Shown here one piece after another: positions 33,995 to 43,400 of a stretch of DNA of 48,632 nucleotides. The notes below the pieces were generated by a model. It made no database searches. It was not told the DNA's origin and worked only from the letters and a program-made list of their open reading frames with translations. The position numbers and the translations under genes were made by a program. Source of the DNA: Pseudomonadales bacterium (GTDB lineage Bacteria > Pseudomonadota > Gammaproteobacteria > Pseudomonadales > Azotimanducaceae); assembly GCA_023300545.1 (NCBI GenBank), contig JALZVT010000016.1, forward strand, positions 1-48,632. The letters are read 5' to 3'. Position 1 is the stretch's first letter, and each line of letters opens with the position of its first letter.

Positions 33995-36372
33995 CGAGTG
34001 CTCCTCCCTAAAGCATGTGCAAATTCTATTGTCTTTCCCCTTCGCTCATTCCATCCCAGACAGGCAGGAATCAAAAATAGCGCGCCAAACAAACTACCTA
34101 AGGTTCCGGCGGCGACTAACGCACCAAACCAGCGCAACGGTGGAGCTGAGCTTAAACAAACCACTAATAGTGCAGATGTGAGAGCAATAGCGGAATAAAG
34201 GCAGGCTCGCCCAATCAGCAGATACTTGGAATCAAGCGCTTCTGACAGTGTCGCACCCGCTGCTTGCTCTCGACGGATGTGAGCTATCAAGTGAATTCCA
34301 AAATCAGCGCCTAAGCCTGTTGCTATCGCGCTTGTCATGGACGTCGCCGGGGCCAGATCAATATTCGCCAAACCCATCAAGGCATAGACAAAAAGAACTC
34401 CCGTGAATACCGGAAGCATCGCTAAAGTTGTTAGCCAAGCATTTCGAAAAGCAATAAAACAGCTAGCGGCAACAAGGATCAACGCAATCGCCAGGCCCAC
34501 AAAGTGATTTGCAGCCAGCAAGCTCATCCACCCTTCATTAACTGCGACACGACCGCTAACTTCTGCCTGCAGCGTGTGCGTGGCGTTGAACCGACTAATG
34601 GCACTCTTGAATCTTGAGACGATAATCCTGGTCTCTTGATAGGCGTCTGTTTTTAGTTGCGCCCTAAGCAACGCATGGCGATATTCGTAATCTATTTCTT
34701 CTTCATAGTCTTCAGGCGAACCGGAGGCTTCGTAGAGGAACATGTATTGCGCCGGGGCATTCTGTCGCTGCGGTAGCTGCTCCACTTCTCCCGATAACGC
34801 ACCATGCATTGTTTTCATGTAATCAACGATGCTGGTCACACGTTCAACCCCATCAATCTGTCTAAGCTCTTCCTGCAGTTGGTCCATTGACTGCATGGCC
34901 GCCACACTGATCAGACCATCGTCTGCGGGTGCTGCAACAACAACGTCCAGGAAATTCAAGCCATCCAGTCGAGCGTTCAGTTCTGAATCGGCTATCCGAA
35001 CCGGATTGTCCACCTCAAAGTAGTGTTGGCGCTGGTAGTCAAACTGAGCCTGCTGGCCTGCCCAAGCCATCACAAGCAGCGCGCTCGCCATTAACACCAG
35101 CGAATAGATTGGCCTCCCAAAAGCAAACTGGGTAATGCGCTGAACTACAAAATCTGCCTTTGCATCCGACGCCCCAACCAGCTTGTCACGGGGCTCAACC
35201 CGCAGGAGCAAAATCACCGCCGGCAGAAGTTTTACACTCAATAGCCAGGCGCCCAGCACACCAATCGCAGCAAACAGACCAAATTCACGAATGGGCTGCA
35301 TCTGCGAACCGATAACCAGCCCCAAAAAGCCAGCGGTTGTAGTAATACTCGTGAACGCGATCGGAGCGCGCGTATGACGCAGGGCATGATCGAGTGCTCG
35401 CTTGCGATCACCAAAAGGATCAAGGCGTCGCGCTCGCAGATAAAACGCGCTGAGATGAAGACTGTCTGCCACAGCCATGGCCATGACAACCACAGGAAGC
35501 GCGGTTGTAATTAGATAGTAGCGACCACCCAGCCAGCCTAGCGCCCCAACCGCAATGGCCGTAGAACCGGCTATCACCACAGCAGGACCGACGATCGCGC
35601 GCCAAGACCGCAGCGACAGAAAAAGTACAATCAACACCACAAACACCGCTGCTGGAACAAACACGCGTGTGTCGGTATCCACCATCCAGGCTAAGCCAGC
35701 GTTCATTGCGGCCACTCCAGCAACATGGGCGGTAACATCATCTGGTGCTTCAGCTTGCGCAATAGCCAGCACAGCTCGGTAGATCGCAACGGAATCATTC
35801 GGATCGTCTACCGGCACGATCATGGTTAACGTGCTGCCATCAGCGCTACCCAACAGACCCAGCATCATTGGCATGCTCATAAATCGCTCATGAGCAAGAC
35901 GGGCAGACGAACCAGTGATGTCGCCGTCCGGCACTATTCGCTCTATTTGCAGATCACCGCTATTGCCAGAGGCTCCCAAAATAGCGCTCTCGCTAAGCAC
36001 ACTCACCAATCCGTCCCCCTCCACGCCAGGCAGTTCAGCGATTTGTGACGCCATTCTGCGAAAAGCGCGGAGCACATCCGGTGTAAACAGGCTGGCGCCA
36101 TCTCTGGCGACCATGCCCAGCACCAGGGGGTCTTCCAGCGCAAAGAGCTCCTGCGCTGCCGCTCGAGTGAGCGCTGCCGGATGGTCCGCAGGAACAAAGG
36201 CATCCACCGAGGGGTCTTTCTCGACCCACTTGAGACCCAACGCAATGAAAAGAACGATGGCCCCACAAAGCAGACAAGCCAGCCCCGGTCGATCTATCCA
36301 ACTTGAACTCTTTGGCCCATCCGCATCCTGGCTCAGGCCGATACAACCGTTCACTCGCTCCATCAAAGTCAT
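33991..36372 (-). CDS. RND/MMPL-family exporter
   Basis: An inner-membrane proton-driven exporter of 793 residues, with two halves of one plus five transmembrane helices and two periplasmic loops, as in the HAE3/MMPL group that moves lipids and other hydrophobic molecules. Proton-relay aspartates are seen in MAMAVADSLHLSAFY (helix 4) and TGLGADFGIHL (helix 10). ATG 36372 is chosen since GGAGGGAAG stands before it; the TTG at 36411 would be unsupported and ATG 36363 is a lesser option. It leads the operon with the LolA-like and barrel genes by stop/start overlap. It is divergent from the first LuxR-hydrolase regulator, which makes that regulator a candidate controller. Confidence 0.92.
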   Translation of the reverse strand: MTLMERVNGCIGLSQDADGPKSSSWIDRPGLACLLCGAIVLFIALGLKWVEKDPSVDAFVPADHPAALTRAAAQELFALEDPLVLGMVARDGASLFTPDVLRAFRRMASQIAELPGVEGDGLVSVLSESAILGASGNSGDLQIERIVPDGDITGSSARLAHERFMSMPMMLGLLGSADGSTLTMIVPVDDPNDSVAIYRAVLAIAQAEAPDDVTAHVAGVAAMNAGLAWMVDTDTRVFVPAAVFVVLIVLFLSLRSWRAIVGPAVVIAGSTAIAVGALGWLGGRYYLITTALPVVVMAMAVADSLHLSAFYLRARRLDPFGDRKRALDHALRHTRAPIAFTSITTTAGFLGLVIGSQMQPIREFGLFAAIGVLGAWLLSVKLLPAVILLLRVEPRDKLVGASDAKADFVVQRITQFAFGRPIYSLVLMASALLVMAWAGQQAQFDYQRQHYFEVDNPVRIADSELNARLDGLNFLDVVVAAPADDGLISVAAMQSMDQLQEELRQIDGVERVTSIVDYMKTMHGALSGEVEQLPQRQNAPAQYMFLYEASGSPEDYEEEIDYEYRHALLRAQLKTDAYQETRIIVSRFKSAISRFNATHTLQAEVSGRVAVNEGWMSLLAANHFVGLAIALILVAASCFIAFRNAWLTTLAMLPVFTGVLFVYALMGLANIDLAPATSMTSAIATGLGADFGIHLIAHIRREQAAGATLSEALDSKYLLIGRACLYSAIALTSALLVVCLSSAPPLRWFGALVAAGTLGSLFGALFLIPACLGWNERRGKTIEFAHALGRSTR

Positions 36373-36476
36373 CGCTGGCTTCCCTCCCGCGTTTTTCAAC
36401 CACTCCGACAACCCAAATTTGGACGTGCTATCAGATCAGAGACGCGATCCTGCACATCTCAGCAGCTCGTCGCATC

Positions 36477-36488
36477 ATCAATATTGAT
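36477..36488. promoter_or_regulatory. AT-rich palindrome in divergent promoter region
   Basis: ATCAATATTGAT is a perfect 12-base palindrome between the RND operon and the first LuxR-hydrolase gene. Its place in a divergent control region makes it a possible operator; AT-rich palindromes also arise by chance. Confidence 0.35.
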
Positions 36489-36517
36489 AATAGGAGTCGC
36501 GGGCGCAAAAATTATAA

Positions 36518-36546
36518 TGGGGGCAAGGAGAGAGCTTTTGCCCCCA
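36518..36546 (+). promoter_or_regulatory. Hairpin around the ribosome site of the regulator
   Basis: TGGGGGCAA and TTGCCCCCA pair perfectly over nine bases around an 11-base loop. The ribosome site AAGGAG begins at the last stem bases and runs into the loop, and the TTG start at 36538 opens the right arm. Folding would hide the start. No T-run follows, so it is not an intrinsic terminator. It could also serve as a DNA operator. Confidence 0.55.
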
Positions 36547-38370
36547 ATTACAGCAGACACAATGACAACAGCCACAGTGACAGCAACGCTGTATGGAGAG
36601 ACTTCTTCTGAGGACGCTTCTGCAGAGGACACTCCCTCTGATGGCTTGCCCGTCGTCTTGGAGGAGGCCTACGCGGCAACCGTAGATCCGGAGCGCTATG
36701 AGAGCCTACTCGATGCCTGGGAAACCTACCTAAAACGGATAAGCGAATCGAACGAACCGATACAGGATCCCGCTGCAGCCTATGCCGCCCACTTTAGCCG
36801 AGCACTGGAAATACTCGACAAGCTGGGCCGTCAACGGCAAGCGATCGACGCCGAGCAATCGACGGTCGATACGATAAGCTGGCCGGCGCTCATCTGCGAT
36901 AGCCGCCATCGGGTTACCGCCAGCAATCGGGCAATAGACATCAAGCTGCCCTGCTCCCTCGCCAAATTTCATCCAGACGAACATTTCTGTGAACAGGTGA
37001 CGCAGGCTTTACAAGAGTGGAGTTCCAAGAGTGGCCAAACTCGTTTGTTGCCCCTCAAAACACCCGACGGGAAGCTGCAAAACTGCATCATCATCACGGA
37101 GCTTGAAGCGCAAACGCCAAAACTCGCAGACCGTCGATTTCTCATCGCTGAAGCCAGCGTCGAGTTTGACGGAGCCACACAAGACATGTTGCGGGCAGAG
37201 TTCCAGCTCACAGCCGCCGAACTGCTGACCCTTGCCTATCTTGTTAAAGGGTACCCTGCAGACCAGATTAGTGAACTCCGCCACGTTACGATCAACACGA
37301 CACGTAAGCAGATACGTGGGTTGCTCGACAAAACGGGCGCAAATTCGCAGACAGATCTGATTCGGCAGGTGGTCGCTCTGGTTGCGCAGGTTGGCGAAAC
37401 GCGTCTGGCGATCGAGGCCACTAACACCCATGCCCGCCTCTCGAAGGGCTGGCGGAGGATGACTCTTCAAGACGGCAGACAGCTGTGTTTTCTCGAATTT
37501 GGCGACCCTAACGGTCGACCACTATTATTCCTACACCACATGATGGGCGGGCCAATGTGGCTGCCTTCTGCCCAGCGCCGTGCCGCTGATAACGGCTGGC
37601 ATGTGATCGCACCCTCTCGGCCTGGCTTCGGCCAATCTGATAGTGTCGCTTTAAAGGGCGAGGCACTAGTTAACCAGACCGTCGACGACCTGTGCGCGCT
37701 GCTCGACTACGAGAACATCGAGGCGGCGGTTATCCTGGGGAGCATGTCATCAGCAGGGCTCGCTGCAAATTTTGTGGTTCGCAAACCACAAAGAAGCCTG
37801 GCGATGTTGAATGTCGGCTTTGGTGGCCGCTGTGACGAAGCGATGATAGCGAGCCTGCCTAAACGACCTCGCATCATGGCTCAGACGTTCCTCCGATCTG
37901 ACTTAGCCACGCGATTTTTGGTGCGCGTAGGAGTAGCGGCTATCGACATACTGGGTCCACGCCGACACCTCGAAGTTCACGTCTCTCACTCTCCGCCCGA
38001 TATGATGGCGATTGCTGATCCACAGATTTGCGACACCCTGTCCGCAGGCCTGACACACTCCGTGTATCAAGGCGTAGACGCGTTCTGCAAAGACGGCTAT
38101 CTGGCGCTAACCGATTGGCGAGCTGAACTAGAGGCAGCCAGTCAGTTAGTCCCGTCCGCTTGCGTTGTCGGCAAAGAAGACAAGATCACCCCTTTTGAAG
38201 AAATGCAACGACTGCTCGAAGGGTTAGGCAACTACCAGTTAGTCTCGACAGATAATGCAGGGCAATTGCTGTTTTATAGCCACAGCAACCTGGTGCTGCA
38301 GCAGCTCGAGGTGCTTTGGGCAAGACAGGTCAAAGCACAACTAATCGCGGACAGGCAAGGCAGTGCCTGA
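36538..38370 (+). CDS. LuxR-type HTH regulator fused to alpha/beta-hydrolase domain
   Basis: A cytoplasmic regulator of 610 residues. An N-terminal module (EEAYAATVDPERYESLLDAW onward) and a PAS-like part fill about 1-215. A LuxR/GerE-type helix-turn-helix sits near 220-280 (FQLTAAELLTLAYLVKG, NTTRKQIRGLLDKTGA). An alpha/beta-hydrolase domain runs from about 300 to 605, with LLFLHHMMGG and PSRPGFGQSD. The nucleophile elbow reads G-S-M-S-S instead of G-x-S-x-G and the usual His site reads AGQLL, while the acid survives in GKEDKITP. The hydrolase domain is thus probably a ligand sensor. TTG 36538 has AAGGAG at good spacing; ATG 36517 and ATG 36562 lack one. It is a paralogue of the convergent gene, with which it overlaps tail to tail by 30 bases. 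Confidence 0.88.
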   Translation: MPPITADTMTTATVTATLYGETSSEDASAEDTPSDGLPVVLEEAYAATVDPERYESLLDAWETYLKRISESNEPIQDPAAAYAAHFSRALEILDKLGRQRQAIDAEQSTVDTISWPALICDSRHRVTASNRAIDIKLPCSLAKFHPDEHFCEQVTQALQEWSSKSGQTRLLPLKTPDGKLQNCIIITELEAQTPKLADRRFLIAEASVEFDGATQDMLRAEFQLTAAELLTLAYLVKGYPADQISELRHVTINTTRKQIRGLLDKTGANSQTDLIRQVVALVAQVGETRLAIEATNTHARLSKGWRRMTLQDGRQLCFLEFGDPNGRPLLFLHHMMGGPMWLPSAQRRAADNGWHVIAPSRPGFGQSDSVALKGEALVNQTVDDLCALLDYENIEAAVILGSMSSAGLAANFVVRKPQRSLAMLNVGFGGRCDEAMIASLPKRPRIMAQTFLRSDLATRFLVRVGVAAIDILGPRRHLEVHVSHSPPDMMAIADPQICDTLSAGLTHSVYQGVDAFCKDGYLALTDWRAELEAASQLVPSACVVGKEDKITPFEEMQRLLEGLGNYQLVSTDNAGQLLFYSHSNLVLQQLEVLWARQVKAQLIADRQGSA

Positions 38371-40143
38371 AGGATTCTCGGTCACTCTGTCGAACAGGGC
38401 ACAAATCGCCTCAACAATTGCTTCCCCATGGGAGTGCACAAACAACTCTCCTGCATCAGGCAGCAAGGTGTAGGTGAGATCAACTCCGAGCTCGACCATG
38501 CGCTCAGCCCGACGTTGTCGAGCACTGGGGTCGCGCTCGCCAAGCAAGGCATGGAATGGAACCCCCAGTTCCATGCCCGGATGCCAGTATTCCGACGGTC
38601 GGTCCTTTAGCTCCTTATAAAACGGATGCTTCGATCCTCCGCCACTTAATGCAAGCCCGGTTGACATCGCAGCAAAGGTTGCAGGGGTGTCGATTAATTT
38701 GAGATCTGCTTTTGATGAGCGATAGATCATTTTCAATAACCGCTCAGCGCCAAATCGATCGTAGATCGCGAACCCGGCCCGGGTTACAAAATTGAGGAGA
38801 GTCGGGTTAGCACCGATCGAAATTGTCAGCAAACGATGATGCGGGGCCATGCGATTAATGTCTTCTCGCTCGCCAATAGGCAGAGCAGGCGAAATACCCA
38901 GAAGACCAACATAGCGTGCAGGGTCGTTGCGCAGTATCTCGAACGCATAGGTTGCTCCAATCACGCGCCCAACGAGAAGCACCCCGTCGAGTTTTAGAAA
39001 GCGCATAAGTTCTTTGCAATCACTGGCAAATTGCAAAAAGGCGTTGCTGCCCTGTGGATAATCTGGGGCACCCCGCCAACCTTGGCGCGCAGGCACAATC
39101 AACCTCAGACCCGCTCTAACCGCCTCTTCAACCAACTCACGGGGCAATGCAGGGCCAAAGATCGCATCATGTAAATATAAGCAAGGGCGCCCATTAGGGT
39201 CTCCGAGCAACGCGTAAGGCAACCCTCGACCGTCGCGCAAAGGCAGCACCTGCCAATCTTCGGATGCTGGCAGAATCGGGCCTCGTGCAGTCGCAGCAAC
39301 ATCTAGCGGCGCGACAACGGGTGTATCAGGGTAGAGAGCAGACAGGCCGATGGCCATGCGCATAAATTCACGTTGAGAATTGGTGGCTGTTTTCTCAAAC
39401 AAAGAGCGTGCTTGCGCCCGAACCGTTGCGATCGACGACGATCTCGACGCAGCGATATCATGCATTGTTGAACCCTCGACCAATCCTTTACCCACGTCTC
39501 GCTCTGCCTTGGTCAGGCCAAAAGAGTCACTCATGAGTTGGTCAAGACGTTCAGGCCAGACAATATCGGTGCTGATCAGATGCAACTCCGCATGTTCATC
39601 CATGACCAAGGACAAATACAGGGTCTGCCCGCTGTCCTTATGCACCGCATGAACCAAGCTGGTGGACGGCGCTTTACTGATGTTTGCCCGAGACAACCTA
39701 GCCGGCGCTGCACCGGCTTGCTCGCGGATCAGCTTGACAGCAAGCGCATGTATGGTTCGCTGCGCAGCGGCATCAAAGGGCAGATCAAGTATTTTGTCTC
39801 CGGCCTTCACCCCGTAAGCTTGAGTCGCGGAAGAATTGCATGAGGTCAATTCGCCGTTGTGATCAACACGCATCACAGGCTGTGCTTCCGGGTGTGCTCG
39901 CGCTGCAGAAAGAGCCTCATTCGGCGCGTCATCTTCTTGAGAAGCCGCTAACAGGGAAATAACTTTTGTCGCTCGCGCAACATGGTCATTTAGGGCCGCC
40001 GATTCTGAGTCTTGGGGATTATCCTGATAGGCAAACAGTGCTGCACTGAGCTTGGCGACCCAGTTTGTCACCAGGTCGTCGTAGCGCTCCGGCTCAACGG
40101 CTACGGCATACACACTCTGAATAATTTCCGACTCGTCGCTCAC
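38341..40143 (-). CDS. Second LuxR-type HTH/alpha-beta-hydrolase regulator
   Basis: A protein of 600 residues with the same architecture as its convergent neighbour. The N-terminal module shares the Y-A-V-PERY-D-L-W pattern (QSVYAVAVEPERYDDLVTNW). The LuxR-type HTH is near 205-265 (FGLTKAERDVGKGLVEG, ATVRAQARSLFEKTAT). The hydrolase-like domain covers about 295-595. Its elbow reads G-R-V-I-G, with valine at the serine position, and the histidine site reads AGELF. An Asp remains in GERDPSA. It therefore cannot be a classical serine hydrolase and is best read as a sensor. The start is a GTG embedded in the last unit of a hexanucleotide repeat. Divergence from its neighbour outside these motifs suggests an old duplication with different ligands or targets. 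Confidence 0.88.
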   Translation of the reverse strand: MSDESEIIQSVYAVAVEPERYDDLVTNWVAKLSAALFAYQDNPQDSESAALNDHVARATKVISLLAASQEDDAPNEALSAARAHPEAQPVMRVDHNGELTSCNSSATQAYGVKAGDKILDLPFDAAAQRTIHALAVKLIREQAGAAPARLSRANISKAPSTSLVHAVHKDSGQTLYLSLVMDEHAELHLISTDIVWPERLDQLMSDSFGLTKAERDVGKGLVEGSTMHDIAASRSSSIATVRAQARSLFEKTATNSQREFMRMAIGLSALYPDTPVVAPLDVAATARGPILPASEDWQVLPLRDGRGLPYALLGDPNGRPCLYLHDAIFGPALPRELVEEAVRAGLRLIVPARQGWRGAPDYPQGSNAFLQFASDCKELMRFLKLDGVLLVGRVIGATYAFEILRNDPARYVGLLGISPALPIGEREDINRMAPHHRLLTISIGANPTLLNFVTRAGFAIYDRFGAERLLKMIYRSSKADLKLIDTPATFAAMSTGLALSGGGSKHPFYKELKDRPSEYWHPGMELGVPFHALLGERDPSARQRRAERMVELGVDLTYTLLPDAGELFVHSHGEAIVEAICALFDRVTENPSGTALPVRD

Positions 40144-40168
40144 CTGTACCTGTACCTGTACCTGTACC
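40142..40168. repeat. Hexanucleotide tandem repeat at a start codon
   Basis: Four complete and one partial copy of ACCTGT (minus strand CAGGTA) lie directly at the GTG start of the second LuxR-hydrolase gene. Each copy offers an AGGT that can act as a ribosome site. An in-frame TAG two codons before the array means the repeat is leader sequence and not coding. Copy-number change would shift ribosome-site number and spacing in 6-base steps. Confidence 0.85.
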
Positions 40169-40207
40169 CACTAGCTTTACACGAAGTGACCTCAATACAA
40201 CTGTATT

Positions 40208-40225
40208 CAAGGAGAGACCTTGTGC
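40208..40225 (+). promoter_or_regulatory. Copy of a leader motif shared with the other regulator
   Basis: CAAGGAGAGACCTTGTGC matches bases 36524-36541 (CAAGGAGAGAGCTTTTGC) at 16 of 18 positions. Here it includes the inverted repeat CAAGG-N5-CCTTG. It lies 65 bases upstream of the second LuxR-hydrolase gene. It may be an operator, or simply a strong ribosome site for the short frame that follows. Confidence 0.4.
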
Positions 40226-40341
40226 TGCCATCGACGATATCACCCCAACGAGCAAACTTCATAGGTAGACCCACAGTGCATCAGTTTGATCTGAACCTAC
40301 CGATAGCATTGGACCAGCCCCGCTGGTGCAGGTCGTACTGA
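40222..40341 (+). CDS. Possible small protein of 39 residues
   Basis: A short frame beginning at GTG right after a strong AAGGAGAG. The product starts LPSTISPQRANFIGRP and is not recognised. It lies in the gap between the second LuxR-hydrolase gene and the cyclase gene. The good ribosome site is the only support; the frame may be fortuitous or a leader peptide. Confidence 0.25.
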   Translation: MLPSTISPQRANFIGRPTVHQFDLNLPIALDQPRWCRSY

Positions 40342-40448
40342 TTTACTCAATGTTAATCAGTTGGTTAGCCTAAAGAATGGCTAGCGCCGCAGCTGAAAGC
40401 AGACTAAATTAACCGATGCGCAATAGTTAGCTTGGGAGGTTCGATCGA

Positions 40449-43400
40449 GTGCAACACACTGTCTCAGAAGGCCCGATGAACTCCCGCCGTTCGGCAGCTC
40501 AGGATACGCCCTCGGTTGCACTTCTAGCACCGGCACTGATTGCCAGTCTCAACGGTTTATCGAAGGTCCATCCCAAACAGTGGCGATCGACGGGTGCCGT
40601 TCTGAGTATCGATGTGTCTGGCTCTTCGGCTCTGGCCGAAAGATTGGGTGCCTCGCAGTCCTATGGCGCAGAAGACCTGGCGCGTCATCTGACTGAGGTG
40701 TTTGACCCCCTGATTGCTGGTATCCAGCGTCATGGTGGTGAGGTTGAACAGTTTGCTGGCGACAATATCCTGGCCGTCTGGGATAACCCAGAGCGTAAGT
40801 TAGACGGCAATGTGCAGGCAGCCGTTGCCTGCGCCAGCGATATTCAGGCGCAATGGCAAAAACTCCAGACAGCCCATTCACAACCCCTGCAGCTGCGAAT
40901 GGGAATCGGCAGCGGTTTTATCTGGCGCACAATTACGGGCGGCACCAGCGAACGCTATTGCTACCTGCTAGGCGGAGAGGCTGTCTGTAGAGCGCAGCAG
41001 GCCGAAGATCGCGCACCCGTTTCCGGAGTGTTGTTATCTGCTGAGGTTGCGGTTCACGTTGAGGATGTGGTTGCGACGGCCGAAGGTTTCTGTGTCGAGG
41101 TGCGGCTAACCGATCCGGTCGACGCGGCCGACGCGGCTTTGAGTGACCCTACAACACCGCCTATCGAGTACACACTGAACTCGAACGTTCTGCAATCGTT
41201 CCTGCCGAGTGTTGTGCACGATACGGATGTTTCTGGAGACCGTTGGCTGTCAGAGTTTCGTCGAGTGCAGATCGTTTTTACTAACCTGGGTGCAGCAGAT
41301 GAATCGCCGTCTGTCGACGGCAGACTGGATGAGCGAATTCGACTGATCCAGGAGTCGGTCTTCTCGACCGGTGGCAGCATTCTGCAATTCGCCATTGAGC
41401 ATGGCCAGCACACAATGCTCGCGTGCTGGGGTCTTGCTGGTGAGAGCTATGAAGATGACGTTGATCGATCATTAACCTCTGCACTTGCCCTGAACACCAT
41501 CCTTAAGAAGACGGGTGCAGATGGATCCGTTGGCGTTGCTCGCGGTCGAGTGTTTTGCGGGTATCGCGGTAACCCGACTCGCCGGGAGTACGCGGTCGTT
41601 GGCAGCGCGGTGAATAAGGCGGCGCGCATCATGCAGAGCGCTGATGGCTCGGTGGTGTGCGACGAATCCAGCAGAACCGCCTCGACAACGGGATGTAACT
41701 TTACAACTTCTGGAATCATCAAGCTCCGAGGTTTCGACAAGCCACTAGTCCTGAATCAGGTCTATTCTGGAAGCGGGCCCCGGGACGATACCCATTCCGC
41801 TGGGTTGCTCGGCCGCTACGACGAGTTACAGATGCTGCACGCATTTATCGATAGATGCTCTATCCCAGACTCTGCCAGGGGCATCATCATTGAAGGTGAA
41901 GCCGGCATTGGCAAATCCACTCTATTGCAGGAATTCCAAAATTACGTGAGGCGTAAGGGCGGCGTTTGTCTGCCCTGTGCGGGTCAATCAATCAATCGTA
42001 ATGCGGCCTATCATGCATGGCCGCGGTTCTTTGAGAAGCTGGCAGGGCTCGCGCCAGATGCCACTGCAAACGCTCGCGTCTCTGCGTTTTCTAGCCTTGT
42101 GGCGGACGTGCATGATGGCCAAGCTCGGTTGCCATTACTGGTCGATATAGCGCACCTCGATATTCCAGATTCTGCGAGCACTGCTGGATTGATCGGACAG
42201 GCACGCCAGGACGCAATCGCCGAACTCGTGATTGATATACTTCGCATGCAGAGTTCCAGCCAACAAATTGTCATCTGCTGTGAAGACACCCACTGGTTTG
42301 ACTCAGCGTCAATGGCACTTGTATGCGCCGTGTTACGTGCAGACTTCGAACTACCTATGGTTCTAACCCGTCGACCAATAGAAACGCAATGGCCCGAGAG
42401 TGTTGCCCGTACTCTGGATGTTTGTGATCTTCTACAACTTGGTCAACTCAACAAAGCCACTGCCCCAACATTGATCGGGCGTGCAATTGGCGCATCATCG
42501 GTGCCCGATGCTGTCGTGTCCTCGATCGTAGGGAAAGCAGGAGGGCATCCGTTCTTTGTGCAAGAACTTGCAAAAGGGCTTGTGGATGCAAAACAGATCC
42601 GCGTTGAAGATGGTCAGTGTTTTGCGCTCGATGGCTTTGACGACGACTCAGACAACAGTTTTCCGGAATCCATCGAAGGCGTCATCACCAGCCGAATTGA
42701 CGCGTTACCCGCCGATTCCCGGCTCGTTCTTCGCGTTGCCAGTGTTATTGGCCGTCGCTTCGACTACTCGATGCTTGCCGATATCTATCCGCTGCGAGAA
42801 CAATTGCAAGAAGGCTCGAAGGGGCAAGATCAGGTTCTGAGCGATATCCTTGCTGAGTTGGTCAAACGCGGCTTACTGGAGGTTATCTCAGCGCAACGTC
42901 CATCCGACTATCAGTTTCACCATGCTCTAATTTGTGACTGTGTCTACGATGGTCTTGTGTACGCGCAGCGGCGCGAGCTACACAAGAGCGCTGCACAATG
43001 GATCACTCAAGATACTCAGAGCGGTCCAACGCCAAATGCCCTACTGGCACACCACTGGTTCGCCTCAGAAGATATTGCGCAGGGTTCCATTTACTCCTCC
43101 CTTGCCGGTGCAGAAGCGCTCAGAAATGGCGCCTACAAAGAGGCCTCTGAGCATTATTCATTGCTGCTCGAACTACTGCGTTCGAATTCTAATGCTATGG
43201 GTGAATTGACTGAGAAAGAACAGGTAGCCCAGTGGTACCAGGGCTTAGGCGAATCGAACTACGCTTTGGGTGATTTTGCGGGTGCCACGCCACACTTCCT
43301 GGAGTCGCTTTCACTACTTGGTGCCCCCGCGCCGCGCACTCGAACGCAGTGGTTACGAGTACTCGCAGTCAACCTGCTGCGCCAGGCCGGATATCGACTG

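Larger units (their letters stand above)
40144..40448. other. Divergent control region
   Basis: About 305 bases between the second LuxR-hydrolase gene and the cyclase gene. It contains the hexamer array, the shared 18-base motif and the possible 39-residue frame. GGGAGG at 40434-40439 is the ribosome site for the cyclase. I see no certain promoter. Confidence 0.5.
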
